Below the pieces are notes generated by a model. That model was given only the letters and a program-made list of their open reading frames with translations, was not told the origin of the DNA and did not search any database. The translations under genes and the position numbers were made by a program. From positions 310,001 to 374,000 of the forward strand of contig NZ_BJZQ01000001.1 of assembly GCF_007992115.1 (NCBI RefSeq): a stretch of 64,000 nucleotides of DNA. Direction: 5' to 3'. Each line of letters opens with the position of its first letter. Positions within the stretch are counted from its first letter, which is position 1. Below, piece by piece: positions 17,223 to 26,428 of this stretch. Source of the stretch: Aeromicrobium flavum. GTDB lineage: Bacteria > Actinomycetota > Actinomycetes > Propionibacteriales > Nocardioidaceae.

Positions 17223-20200
17223 CCCGCATCGCCCTCATGTCCACCTCGGACACCGACCTGCTCTCGGCTCGCGCCAGCGGAGCGAGCTACTCGTGGGCGA
17301 ACCCCGTCCGGGTGTCCGACGAGCGCAGGGACGCGCTCGTGGACGAGGCGGACCTCGTCGTCCTGCGGGTCCTGGGCTCGCCCGAGGACGTGCGCGACAT
17401 CGCCGCGCACGTGCGCTCGAGCGGCCGTCCCCTCGTGGTGCTCGGTGGCGAGCGGACGCCGAACGCGGCGCTCATGGAGCTGTCGACCGCGCCGATCGGC
17501 GTCTGTGCCGAGGCGCACCGCTACCTGGCCGAGGGAGGCGACGAGAACCTGCGGCAGCTGCACGCCTTCCTCTCCGACACCGTGCTGCTGACGGGGGAGG
17601 GCTTCGAGCCGCCCGCCGTGCTGCCCGAGTGGGGCGTGGGCGAGCGGCCCACCCTCGCGTCGACCGACCTGGCCCGCGTGGGCATCCTCTACTACCGGGC
17701 GCACGAGGTGAGCGGGAACCAGCGCTTCGCCCACGACCTCGCCGACGCGATCGACGCCACGGGCAAGGCGATCGGCGTCCCGATCTTCGTGTCGTCCTTG
17801 CGGGCCGCCGCCGACGACCTGTTCGACCAGCTGGCCACGCTGGACGCGATCGTCGTGACCGTCCTGGCGGCCGGCGGCTCCAAGCCGGCCACGGCCAGCG
17901 CGGGTGGCGACGACGAGTCCTGGGACGTGGAGCGACTGCGTGCCCTCGACGTGCCCGTGCTGCAGGCACTGGCGCTCACCTCGTCGAAGGCCGAGTGGGA
18001 GGCCTCCGACGACGGCGTCACGCCGCTGGACTCCGCGACGCAGATCGCGATCCCCGAGTTCGACGGTCGCCTCATCACGGTGCCGTTCTCGTTCAAGGAG
18101 GTCGACGCGGACGGACTGCCGCGGTACGAGACAGACCCCGAGCGCTGCGCCCGCGTGGCCGGCATCGCCGTCAACCACGCGCGCCTGAGGTTCGTGCCGC
18201 CGGCCGAACGCAAGGTCGCCCTGGTGCTGTCGGCCTACCCGACGAAGCACAGTCGGATCGGCAACGCCGTCGGCCTGGACACACCGGTCTCGGCGATCCG
18301 GCTGCTGCGACAGCTGCGCGACGCCGGATACGACCTCGGCGAACCGGGCGACATCCCGGGCCTCGACCCGCTGCCGGCGGTCGAGGGGGAGGAGCCCGAC
18401 ACCACCTCGGGCAACGCGCTCATCCACGCGCTGATCGAGGCGGGCGGCCAGGACGAGGAGTGGCTGACGCAGGCACAGCTGAGCAGCTCGCACGTGCGCA
18501 TCAGCCGCGACGAGTACCTGCGCTGGACGGCCGACCTGCCCGCGGACCTGCGCGAACAGATGGTGGAGACGTGGGGTGAGGCGCCCGGGTCCCTGTTCGT
18601 CGACGACGCCGGTGACATCGTGCTCGCCACCCTGCGCGCGGGCAACGTCGTCATCCTCATCCAGCCGCCGCGCGGCTTCGGCGAGAACCCGGTCGCGATC
18701 TACCACGATCCCGACATGCCGCCGTCGCACCACTACCTCGCCGCCTACCGTTGGCTCGAGCACGGCTTCGGTGCCGACGCCGTCGTGCACCTGGGCAAGC
18801 ACGGGTCGCTGGAGTGGCTGCCCGGCAAGAACGCGGCCCTCTCGGCAGGCTGTGCCACCGACGCCGCCATCGGCAGCATGCCGTTGATCTACCCGTTCCT
18901 CGTGAACGACCCCGGCGAGGGCGCCCAGGCGAAGCGGCGCGCGCACGCCACGATCGTCGACCACCTCGTCCCCCCGATGGCGCGCGCCGAGAGCTACGGG
19001 GACATCGCGAAGCTCGAGCAGCTGCTGGACGAGTACGCGAACGTCGCCGCGATGGACCCGCCGAAGCTGCCGGCCATCCGCCAGCAGATCTGGACGCTCA
19101 TGCAGTCGGCCCAGATGCACCGCGACCTCGGTCTCGAGGAGCGTCCCGGCGACGAGGAGTTCGACGACTTCCTGCTGCACGTCGACGGCTGGCTGTGCGA
19201 GATCAAGGACGTCCAGATCCGGGACGGCCTGCACGTCCTGGGACAGGCGCCCACCGGAGAGGGCCGCGTCAACCTCGTGCTCGCCGTGCTGCGGGCCACG
19301 CAGGTGTGGGGCGGTCAGGAGAAGGCGCTGCCGGGACTGAGGGCCGCGCTCGGGCTGACCGAGGACTCACCACTGCCCGAGGTCGATCTCGTGGAGTCGC
19401 AGGCACGCGCCCTCGTCGAGGCGATGGAGAAGTCGGACTGGGACGTCGAGACCGTCGAGGACGTGCACGACGACCCGGTCGTCCGCGCGGTCCTGCGGTT
19501 CGCCGCCGAGCAGGTCGTCCCGCGCCTCGCAGCGACCACCGACGAGCTGACGAACATCCTTCACGCGCTCGACGGCGGCTTCGTGCAGGCGGGACCCTCG
19601 GGCTCGCCGCTGCGCGGCCTGGTCAACGTCCTGCCCACGGGCCGGAACTTCTACACGGTGGACCCGCGGGCGGTCCCGTCCCGGCTCGCGTGGGACACGG
19701 GACAGGCCATGGCCGAGTCGCTCGTCGCCCGTCACCTCGAGGACACGGGGGAGTACCCGAGCTCGGTCGGCCTGTCGGTCTGGGGAACGTCCGCGATGCG
19801 CACCTCGGGCGACGACATCGCCGAGGTGCTCGCCCTGCTGGGCGTGCGGCCGACGTGGGATCTGGCCTCGCGTCGGGTGAACGGGCTCGAGGTCATCGAA
19901 CTCGAGGAGCTCGGTCGTCCGCGCATCGATGTCACGGTGCGCATCTCCGGGTTCTTCCGTGACGCCTTCCCACACGTCATCGAAATCCTCGACGATGCCG
20001 TTCAGCTCGTCGCCGAGCTCGACGAGCCCGATGAGCAGAACTACGTCCGCGCGCACACGGCGCAGGACCTCGCCGAGCACGGCGACCACCGCCGCGCGAC
20101 GACGCGCATCTTCGGGTCGAAGCCGGGGTCGTACGGCGCGGGCATCCTGCAGGTGGTGGAGTCGGGCTCGTGGCGCGACGACGCCGACCTGGCCGAGGTC

Positions 20201-20824
20201 TACACGGCGTGGGGCGGCTTCGCCTACGGCCGTGGGCTCGACGGCGTCGCGGCCAGCGACGACATGCGCACCAGCTACCGCCGCATCGCCGTGGCAGCGA
20301 AGAACATCGACTCGCGCGAGCACGACATCGCCGACTCCGACGACTACTTCCAGTACCACGGCGGCATGATCGCCACGGTCCGCGCGCTCACCGGCACGGA
20401 GCCGAAGGCCTACGTCGGCGACTCGACCTCACCGGATGCGGTACGGACCCGCACGCTGCAGGAGGAGACCAACCGCGTCTTCCGCTCGCGCGTGGTGAAC
20501 CCGCGCTGGATCTCGGCGATGCAGCGCCACGGGTACAAGGGAGCGTTCGAGCTGGCCGCGACCGTCGACTACCTGTTCGGGTTCGACGCCACCGCCGGCG
20601 TCGTGCACGACTGGATGTACGAGTCGCTCGCGAAGGAGTACGTGCTCGACGAGACGAACCAGGAGTTCATGCGTCGCTCCAACCCGTGGGCGCTACGGGG
20701 GATCGTCGAGCGCCTGAACGAGGCGGCCGACCGCGGGCTCTGGGAGGAGCCGGACCCCGAGGTGATGGCCGAGATGGCCCGGGTCTACCTCGAAATCGAG
20801 GGCGACCTCGAGGACGATGCATGA
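17219..20824 (+). CDS. cobN: Cobaltochelatase large subunit CobN
   Basis: 1201 residues. Binds hydrogenobyrinic acid a,c-diamide and inserts cobalt with an ATPase partner. Strong family marks are YPTKHSRIGNAVGLDTP, VILIQPPRGFGENP, YHDPDMPPSHHYLA, VHLGKHGSLEWLPGKN, YPFLVNDPGEGAQAKRR, LPTGRNFYTVDPRAVP and SVWGTSAMRTSGDDI. CobS/CobT are absent here, so the ChlI-ChlD fusion at 6191-8224 is the likely motor. The start ATG overlaps the ferredoxin-like gene, and the stop overlaps cobF. Confidence 0.96.
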   Translation: MTRIALMSTSDTDLLSARASGASYSWANPVRVSDERRDALVDEADLVVLRVLGSPEDVRDIAAHVRSSGRPLVVLGGERTPNAALMELSTAPIGVCAEAHRYLAEGGDENLRQLHAFLSDTVLLTGEGFEPPAVLPEWGVGERPTLASTDLARVGILYYRAHEVSGNQRFAHDLADAIDATGKAIGVPIFVSSLRAAADDLFDQLATLDAIVVTVLAAGGSKPATASAGGDDESWDVERLRALDVPVLQALALTSSKAEWEASDDGVTPLDSATQIAIPEFDGRLITVPFSFKEVDADGLPRYETDPERCARVAGIAVNHARLRFVPPAERKVALVLSAYPTKHSRIGNAVGLDTPVSAIRLLRQLRDAGYDLGEPGDIPGLDPLPAVEGEEPDTTSGNALIHALIEAGGQDEEWLTQAQLSSSHVRISRDEYLRWTADLPADLREQMVETWGEAPGSLFVDDAGDIVLATLRAGNVVILIQPPRGFGENPVAIYHDPDMPPSHHYLAAYRWLEHGFGADAVVHLGKHGSLEWLPGKNAALSAGCATDAAIGSMPLIYPFLVNDPGEGAQAKRRAHATIVDHLVPPMARAESYGDIAKLEQLLDEYANVAAMDPPKLPAIRQQIWTLMQSAQMHRDLGLEERPGDEEFDDFLLHVDGWLCEIKDVQIRDGLHVLGQAPTGEGRVNLVLAVLRATQVWGGQEKALPGLRAALGLTEDSPLPEVDLVESQARALVEAMEKSDWDVETVEDVHDDPVVRAVLRFAAEQVVPRLAATTDELTNILHALDGGFVQAGPSGSPLRGLVNVLPTGRNFYTVDPRAVPSRLAWDTGQAMAESLVARHLEDTGEYPSSVGLSVWGTSAMRTSGDDIAEVLALLGVRPTWDLASRRVNGLEVIELEELGRPRIDVTVRISGFFRDAFPHVIEILDDAVQLVAELDEPDEQNYVRAHTAQDLAEHGDHRRATTRIFGSKPGSYGAGILQVVESGSWRDDADLAEVYTAWGGFAYGRGLDGVAASDDMRTSYRRIAVAAKNIDSREHDIADSDDYFQYHGGMIATVRALTGTEPKAYVGDSTSPDAVRTRTLQEETNRVFRSRVVNPRWISAMQRHGYKGAFELAATVDYLFGFDATAGVVHDWMYESLAKEYVLDETNQEFMRRSNPWALRGIVERLNEAADRGLWEEPDPEVMAEMARVYLEIEGDLEDDA

Positions 20825-21579
20825 CGCGGCGCCTCGCACTCGTCGGCCTCGGCCCGGGCGATCCGGAGCTCGTCACCGTCGAGGCCGCCCGCGTGCTCAA
20901 CGAGGTGGACTACTTCCTCGTCGCCGACAAGACCGCGTCCCACCCCGGGACCGCCGACCTCATCGCGATGCGCGAGGCCATCTGCGAGCGCCACGTCGCG
21001 GGGGAGTGGACCCTGGTCCCCGTGCCGGATCCCGAGCGTGACCGCGACGATCCGGGTGACTATGCCGGCGCGGTGCGGGACTGGCACGAAGCGCGGGCGC
21101 AGGCCTTCGAGCGGGCTCTCCTCGAGCATCCCGGTGACGCGGCCATCCTCGTGTGGGGCGACCCTGCCCTGTACGACTCCGCCATCCGGCTCGCGGACAG
21201 GATCGTCGAACGCGGCGTCGTCGACGTGACCGTCGAAGTCATCCCGGGCCTGAGCAGTGTCCAGCTCCTCGCTGCCCGCCACCGTCTGGTGCTCAACGTC
21301 ATCGGCGGACCCATCACGATCACGACCGGCCGACGCCTCGTGGACGATGCGGTCGACCACGACAACCTCGTCGTGATGCTCGACGGAGCACTGGCCTGCC
21401 GGGATCTGCCCGACCCGGCCGCCTGGCACATCTGGTGGGGAGCCAACCTGGGGTCGCCGGGCGAGCAGCTCGTCGCCGGGCGACTCCCCGAGGTCGCCGG
21501 CGACATCTGGGAGCGCCGCTCGGCCGTCCAAGCCGATCAGGGCTGGGTCATGGACACGTATCTGCTGCGCCGCGTCTGA
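20821..21579 (+). CDS. cobF: Precorrin-6A synthase (deacetylating)
   Basis: Methylates C-1 of precorrin-5 with loss of the extruded acetyl group, a step confined to the aerobic route. 252 residues. Begins LALVGLGPGDPELVTVEAARVL, then FLVADK, ILVWGDPALYDSAIRLAD, VIPGLSSVQLLAARH and VVMLDGALACRDL, all CobF-type. Last gene of the riboswitch-led operon, with an ATGA overlap to cobN. About 110 bases after its stop is a perfect hairpin (21689-21706) that may end the transcript. Confidence 0.94.
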   Translation: MTRRLALVGLGPGDPELVTVEAARVLNEVDYFLVADKTASHPGTADLIAMREAICERHVAGEWTLVPVPDPERDRDDPGDYAGAVRDWHEARAQAFERALLEHPGDAAILVWGDPALYDSAIRLADRIVERGVVDVTVEVIPGLSSVQLLAARHRLVLNVIGGPITITTGRRLVDDAVDHDNLVVMLDGALACRDLPDPAAWHIWWGANLGSPGEQLVAGRLPEVAGDIWERRSAVQADQGWVMDTYLLRRV

Positions 21580-21688
21580 CTTGTCGTGGGCGCACTCGAC
21601 GGCGTCCCGCTCATGCCGATGGCACGCAGCGGACTACCCGCTGCGCCCACGGGGCCCGAATACGCTGAGTCGTACGATGTCGAGATCG

Positions 21689-21706
21689 GTGCCCCCTCAG
21701 GGGCAC
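21689..21706 (+). terminator. Hairpin downstream of cobF
   Basis: Perfect 7-bp stem GTGCCCC / GGGGCAC with loop CTCA. There is no T-run after it, so termination is only plausible. Confidence 0.45.
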
Positions 21707-21845
21707 GCTTCGGGTGTAACGGGATGGCACTGTAGAGGACGACCACCGCGATTCCATCGAAATGCGGAATCTCGCTGGCATGCCAATGTGTTTCCCTCCG
21801 GTTCAGGTTCGTCTCGGACGCGATTGCGGGGTTCGCCGTGATCAG

Positions 21846-21877
21846 CGAAAACGCCGCACGGTCACCTTGCGTTTTCG
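21846..21877. repeat. Perfect 9-bp inverted repeat with A/T-rich core
   Basis: CGAAAACGC (21846-21854) and GCGTTTTCG (21869-21877) with a 14-base loop. The A4/T4 tracts would make a bidirectional terminator-like hairpin; a protein-binding site is the alternative. Confidence 0.55.
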
Positions 21878-22035
21878 GCCGGGGCGGCACCCGGGGGAGC
21901 ACGTACCGACCCAAGCGCACCCGTTGACAGCTAGACGAGGGCGAAGGCCATCCGAGGTCGGATTCCACGGTCGATCTGAAAGACACGTGTTCTCGGTACC
22001 CAATGCCTCGGCTCGTATAGAGCTCGGACTCGACA

Positions 22036-22070
22036 GGGGGTCGCAGGTTCGAATCTTGTCAGCCCGACAA
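22036..22070 (+). other. tRNA 3'-end remnant (T-arm and acceptor strand), attachment-site-like
   Basis: Contains a T-arm GCAGG-TTCGAAT-CTTGT (22043-22059), then an acceptor-like strand CAGCCCG and a discriminator A. No matching 5' acceptor strand, D-arm or anticodon arm is found in the 80 bases before it, so this is not a whole tRNA. Such tails are left when an element integrates into the 3' end of a tRNA gene. The parent tRNA cannot be named from this piece. Confidence 0.55.
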
Positions 22071-22071
22071 C

Positions 22072-22099
22072 CGAAAGCCCCGGGAGAACGCGGGTTTCG
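22072..22099 (+). terminator. Terminator-like hairpin after the tRNA remnant
   Basis: CGAAA-g-CCC pairs with GGG-TTTCG around an 11-base loop. It has the same tail-plus-hairpin layout as at 28956-29040, supporting origin from a real tRNA gene end. Confidence 0.5.
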
Positions 22100-22377
22100 T
22101 CATTTCGGAGGCGCTCCATCAATCCCGTCAGGCAGACGCGAACCGGTGGCCGATGCCGGTTTCGGTGAAACGACCTACGGGACCGCGTTCGGCTCGTGCG
22201 CCGCGATGTCGGCCAGCGGTTTGTTGCTGGCGCTGGCACTTCACCGCCGCTCAGCGCGGAAGGAGGCGTGGTGCCTGCGGACACGGCAATCGTGCATCGT
22301 GCGGTGATCTCGACAACGTCGCTGAGCTGGCCACCACGTGCAGGCCTCCGCACCTTCGGACCCGTGGAAGTCGCGCA

Positions 22378-22383
22378 TAGGAT
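22378..22383 (+). promoter_or_regulatory. -10 box of the sensor kinase gene
   Basis: TAGGAT ends six bases before the GTG at 22390, so the mRNA probably starts at the start codon. Confidence 0.55.
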
Positions 22384-22389
22384 CACCGA

Positions 22390-23538
22390 GTGAGCACGAC
22401 ATTCCCCACGCCGAGCGTCGAGCGGCTGCGATGGGGGCTGGATGTGCTGGTGCTTGCGCTCGCTCTGGTCGTGGCGGTGCGTGCCGTCCTGCTCGGGGAG
22501 AGCAACGCAGGTGCGGTCGTCGCACTGGTTGTCGCCTTCGGCAGCCTTTACGTGGTGCGCTCACGCACGCGATCGTCCGGGATGCGTAGCGGGTTGCTGG
22601 TGGCCCTCGTGGCGGACTGGGCAGGACTGGTCCTGCTGGGAGCCGACGCGGCGTACGTCTCCCTCGGCCTGTTCCTGGTCTTCCTCACCGAGTTGGCATG
22701 GGCGCCGGCGCTGGCCTGCATCATCACGCTCACGACGGCCGACGCGATCGTCGGGTTCTTCAGGGAGGAGTCCGCGGAGGTCTTCCTGGCTCCTGTGCTG
22801 GGCGCTGTGCTCTCGGTGCTACTCGGCGCCGGCTACCGCGTCCTGTTCGACGTCACGCGGTCACAGCAGGAGCTCATCGGTGCGCTGCAGCGAACGCAGG
22901 CCGAGTTGGCCGAGTCCGAGCGCGCGGCGGGTCAGGCGATGGAACGTCAGCGCCTGGCACGCGAGATCCATGACACGGTCGCGCAGGGTTTGAGCAGCAT
23001 CCAGTTGCTCTTGCACGCCGCGGAGGCGGAGCCTCTGCCGGAACGCGCCACAAGTCGCGTCCGGTTGGCGCGCGAGACGGCGGCAGCCAGTCTCGTGGAG
23101 GCGCGGCGGATGGTGGAGGAACTCGCTCCCGCCGATCTGGTGGGCTCGTCACTCTCGGCAGCGTTGCAGAGGGTGTGTGACCGCTCGGTCGCGGACGTCC
23201 GATTCGTGGTGGACGGGGAGCCCCAGACCATCTCCACACCGACGGAAGCCGCGCTCGTGCGGGTCACCCAAAGCGCGCTGGCGAACGTCGAACAGCACGC
23301 CGGTCCGGGAGTCCGAGCAGTCGTCACGCTGAGCTGGGGCGGCGGTCGTGTGCGGCTGGACATCGTCGATGACGGTCGTGGCTTCGACACATCGATCCTC
23401 GCTTCAGCCACGTCCCGCAGCTTCGGTCTCGAGACGATGACGCAGCGCGTCGAGGAGCTCGGTGGCGACTGGTCGGTGGAGTCCGAGCCGGGACGCACCG
23501 CCGTGGGCGTCTCGTTCCCCGTCGAGCAGGAGGACTGA
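22390..23538 (+). CDS. Sensor histidine kinase, NarL/DesK type
   Basis: 382 residues. The N-terminal half holds about six short membrane helices in three close pairs (residues ~15-155) with almost no extracellular loop, so it likely senses the membrane or an intramembrane signal. A short coiled coil follows (RTQAELAESERAAGQAMERQ), then the HisKA_3 phosphoacceptor region REIHDTVAQGL (His about 194). The ATPase domain has an N-box-like ALANVEQHAG and G1 DDGRGFD. GTG start is six bases after a TAGGAT box (leaderless). Two bases separate it from its response regulator. Confidence 0.9.
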   Translation: MSTTFPTPSVERLRWGLDVLVLALALVVAVRAVLLGESNAGAVVALVVAFGSLYVVRSRTRSSGMRSGLLVALVADWAGLVLLGADAAYVSLGLFLVFLTELAWAPALACIITLTTADAIVGFFREESAEVFLAPVLGAVLSVLLGAGYRVLFDVTRSQQELIGALQRTQAELAESERAAGQAMERQRLAREIHDTVAQGLSSIQLLLHAAEAEPLPERATSRVRLARETAAASLVEARRMVEELAPADLVGSSLSAALQRVCDRSVADVRFVVDGEPQTISTPTEAALVRVTQSALANVEQHAGPGVRAVVTLSWGGGRVRLDIVDDGRGFDTSILASATSRSFGLETMTQRVEELGGDWSVESEPGRTAVGVSFPVEQED

Positions 23539-23540
23539 GC

Positions 23541-24185
23541 ATGATCCGTCTGCTGATCGCCGACGACCATGCGATCGTGCGGGCCGGACTGCGAGCCCTC
23601 TTGGAGCAGCGAGGCGGTGAGATCGAGGTCGTGGGCGAAGCCACGACAGTCGATGAGGCGGTCGAGTTAAGCGGAATCCTGCGTCCGGATCTGGTCCTGA
23701 TGGATCTGCGGTTCGCCGGCGACTCACGGACCGGGGTGGATGCCACGCGGGAAATCCGCGCGCTCGACCCGGCGCCGTACGTGCTAGTCGTGACCAACTA
23801 CGACACCGACAGCGAGATCCTCACCGCCGTGGAGGCCGGCGCCAGCGGATACCTGTTGAAGGACGCGCCTCCCGACGAGCTCTTCGCCGCCGTGATGTCC
23901 GCTGCTGCAGGTTCGACCACTCTCTCGAGCCGGATCACCTCGAAGCTGATCGGCAGGATCGGCAGGATCGGCGTGAACGGTCCGCCGCTGACACCTCGCG
24001 AGCTCGAGGTCCTTACGGCCGTGGCCACGGGCCGGTCCAACCGGGACGTCGCCAAGGATCTCTTCCTCAGCGAAGCGACCGTGAAGTCGCACCTCGTGCA
24101 GGTCTTCGCGAAGCTGGACGTGAGATCGCGGACCGCGGCCGTGGCGCGTGCGCGCGAACAAGGGCTCCTGCCCACCGACCGGTGA
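23541..24185 (+). CDS. LuxR/NarL-family response regulator
   Basis: 214 residues. Receiver domain starts RLLIADDHAIVRAGL with phosphoacceptor Asp55 in LVLMDLRF and the switch lysine in YLLKDAPPDEL. The C-terminal LuxR helix-turn-helix spans about 150-210 (LTPRELEVLTAVATGRSNRDVAK, then SEATVKSHL). Partner of the kinase just upstream. The downstream MMPL exporter, about 100 bases away in the same direction, is its most obvious target. Confidence 0.93.
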   Translation: MIRLLIADDHAIVRAGLRALLEQRGGEIEVVGEATTVDEAVELSGILRPDLVLMDLRFAGDSRTGVDATREIRALDPAPYVLVVTNYDTDSEILTAVEAGASGYLLKDAPPDELFAAVMSAAAGSTTLSSRITSKLIGRIGRIGVNGPPLTPRELEVLTAVATGRSNRDVAKDLFLSEATVKSHLVQVFAKLDVRSRTAAVARAREQGLLPTDR

Positions 24186-24281
24186 CATGACGCGGTTCGC
24201 CTGCTCCTCCATCGAAAGTTGCAGTCAGGAACAGTGGATCGACCGATGTGTGGGCGGCCGCGCGCGGGTTGACTCGTCAGC

Positions 24282-26399
24282 GTGAACACTCCACGTCCCC
24301 GCCTGTCCCGAATCAGCCGCCGTGTCGCGTGGCTGGTCGTGGCCGGCTGGTTGATTCTGATCGCCGTCCTGACCGCCGTGGCGCCCGCATTGGACGCCGT
24401 CAAGTCCAACGACAATGACAACCCTCCGGCAGGGTCCATGTCGATGCGAGCAGCCGTCGTCGCAGAGCAGGAGTTCGGTACCGAATCTGCTCCCCCCGCC
24501 GTGATCGTGGTGCGCTCGGATTCGCAAGAAGAGACCCGTGACGCCACCGGTCGACTCGTGAACCTGATCCAGGACGCGGACCTCCCTGCAGTCGTCGACA
24601 CCGTCGACGCCTCGATGCTGCCGCGCGGGGGAGGCCTGGTCAGTCAGGACGGATCGACGGAGATGATCCTCGTCCAGCTGACGGGAAGCGCTGGTGGTGA
24701 GGACTATCGCGGCACGGTCGACGAACTGCGCACGCTGACCTCCTCCGTGGCCGACGGGACGGTCGAGACCGCGGTCACCGGTCCGGCCGGAATCGTCGCC
24801 GACGCCTCCGAGGTCTTCGGCGGGGGCGACCGGATCCTGCTGCTCGGCACCGTGGCGCTCGTCGTGGTCCTGCTCGCCGCGATCTATCGCTCGCCGGTGC
24901 TGGTCGCCGTGGCGCTCCTCGGTGTCGGCCTGGCGATGCGGTTGGCCGAAGGAGCCGGTGCGTTGCTCGCGGACGCCGGGGTGATCCAGATCAGCGGCCA
25001 GACGGCATCGATCATGACCGTGTTGCTCTTCGGAGTGGGGACCGACTATGCGCTCATCATCTTCGCGCGCTTCCGTGAGGCGATCGCCGACCACCCCGAC
25101 CCCCGAGTGGCGGTGGCGGTCGCCATGCGATCGGTGGCCGGTGCGCTTGCCGCGAGCGTCTCCACCATCGTGGTCGCCGTCCTGGCCCTCCTGGTGGCCG
25201 TGACCCCGACGCTCCACGACTTCGGCCCTTACCTCGCCCTCGGAGTCGCCTCCATGGCGGCCGTGGCCTTCACGCTGACACCGGCTCTGCTGGTGCTGTG
25301 TGGCCGATTCGCCTTCTGGCCGCGTCGCGCCGTCTCGCCGGACCGCGAGACTCGTGGATCCCGCGTGTGGAACAAGGTCGCGGATGTTGCGATCGACGCT
25401 CCCAAGCGGGTCCTGGCAGCCGGTCTCGCCCTCCTGATCCTCATGGCTGGCGGGTTGCTGGGCGCCCAGCAGTCGTTCGATCTGGTCAGCGGGTTCCGCC
25501 TCGAGACCGAATCGGCCGCGGGGCGGGCGATGGTCGCGGACGCTTTCGGTCCGGGCGTCATCGCACCCAGCGACGTGCTCGTGCAGGCCGGGCGTCCGAT
25601 CGAAGCCACGCAGGTCCGCGCTGTCGCGACATCCCTCGCCACCTCCCCGGACGTCGCCACCGTGGGCGCGACCTCGACGTCCAAGGACGGCCGCGTGGCG
25701 CGAATCAGTGTGGTGCTGAAGTCCAATCCGTACGGCTCCGAGGCGATGGCCGCGGTTCCGCGCATCGTCGACCGGGCCGAAGCGGGAGCCCGCCAAGCCG
25801 GAGTCAGCGATCCGGAAGTCCTGATCGGCGGGGAGACCGCCGTCGCGGCGGACACGCGTGGGGCCCTCGACCGAGACCTGGTCGTCGTCGGCCTGCTGAT
25901 GATCATGGCCGTGTCGCTGATCCTGGGACTCGTCCTGCGCTCGATCCTCGCCCCGGTGTACATCGGACTGACGCTGCTCCTGTCGTACGCGGCCACCATG
26001 GGTCTGACCTCGTTCATCACGATCACGCTCGGGGGTGATCTGGGCATCGGCAACCGGGTCGCGGTGTACGTCCTGATCTTCTTGGTCGCGCTGGGGGTGG
26101 ACTACACGATCTTCATGCTGACGCGCTATCGCCAGGAGCTGGTCACACGCACTCCGGTCGAGGCGCTGCGGGTCTCGATCGTCCGGACCGGTGGTGTGAT
26201 CTCCTCGGCAGGCATCATCCTCGCCGGCACGTTCGCCGTGCTGATGACCCAGCCGATCCGCGAGCTCTACCAGTTCGGGCTGGCGATGGCGATCGGCATC
26301 CTGCTCGACACGTTCATCGTCCGGCCGCTGCTCGTCCCCGCCTGCATCCGACTGCTCGGCCGGCACGCGTTGTGGCCCAGCCGGCCCGCCCATCCCTGA
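24282..26399 (+). CDS. MMPL-family (RND-type) membrane exporter
   Basis: 705 residues with the MMPL layout: helix 1 (about 12-32), an extracytoplasmic domain (to about 185), five helices, a cytoplasmic loop, helix, second extracytoplasmic domain and five more helices. Marks are FGVGTDYALIIFARFRE in the first half and ALGVDYTIFMLTRYRQE in the second, the proton-relay Asp-Tyr pairs of the family. Such pumps move lipids, siderophores or drugs; the substrate cannot be told. A TTGACT box seven bases before the GTG suggests its own leaderless promoter. Neighbouring two-component genes probably regulate it. Confidence 0.9.
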   Translation: MNTPRPRLSRISRRVAWLVVAGWLILIAVLTAVAPALDAVKSNDNDNPPAGSMSMRAAVVAEQEFGTESAPPAVIVVRSDSQEETRDATGRLVNLIQDADLPAVVDTVDASMLPRGGGLVSQDGSTEMILVQLTGSAGGEDYRGTVDELRTLTSSVADGTVETAVTGPAGIVADASEVFGGGDRILLLGTVALVVVLLAAIYRSPVLVAVALLGVGLAMRLAEGAGALLADAGVIQISGQTASIMTVLLFGVGTDYALIIFARFREAIADHPDPRVAVAVAMRSVAGALAASVSTIVVAVLALLVAVTPTLHDFGPYLALGVASMAAVAFTLTPALLVLCGRFAFWPRRAVSPDRETRGSRVWNKVADVAIDAPKRVLAAGLALLILMAGGLLGAQQSFDLVSGFRLETESAAGRAMVADAFGPGVIAPSDVLVQAGRPIEATQVRAVATSLATSPDVATVGATSTSKDGRVARISVVLKSNPYGSEAMAAVPRIVDRAEAGARQAGVSDPEVLIGGETAVAADTRGALDRDLVVVGLLMIMAVSLILGLVLRSILAPVYIGLTLLLSYAATMGLTSFITITLGGDLGIGNRVAVYVLIFLVALGVDYTIFMLTRYRQELVTRTPVEALRVSIVRTGGVISSAGIILAGTFAVLMTQPIRELYQFGLAMAIGILLDTFIVRPLLVPACIRLLGRHALWPSRPAHP

Positions 26400-26428
26400 T
26401 CCCTCACGATCCTCCACAGGAGAACCAC

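Larger units (their letters stand above)
21580..22377. other. Gene-poor interval between the cobalamin locus and the two-component system
   Basis: About 800 bases with open frames but none with recognisable protein sequence or a spaced RBS. It holds two inverted repeats (21689-21706 and 21846-21877), a tRNA 3'-end remnant with its terminator (22036-22099) and otherwise nothing I can name. This is the left edge of the presumed accessory segment. Confidence 0.6.

Noticed and set aside
1..21579. Cobalamin locus as a novel biosynthetic system
   Set aside because: Nearly all enzymes are known members of the aerobic B12 pathway; only the fusions, the redox partner and the missing cobK deserve attention.
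22000..22075. A complete tRNA gene
   Set aside because: T-arm and acceptor strand are present, but no matching 5' acceptor, D-arm or anticodon arm was found.
21537..22386. Several open frames of 60-180 codons in the interval after cobF
   Set aside because: No recognisable domain, no placed RBS and compositions typical of chance frames.
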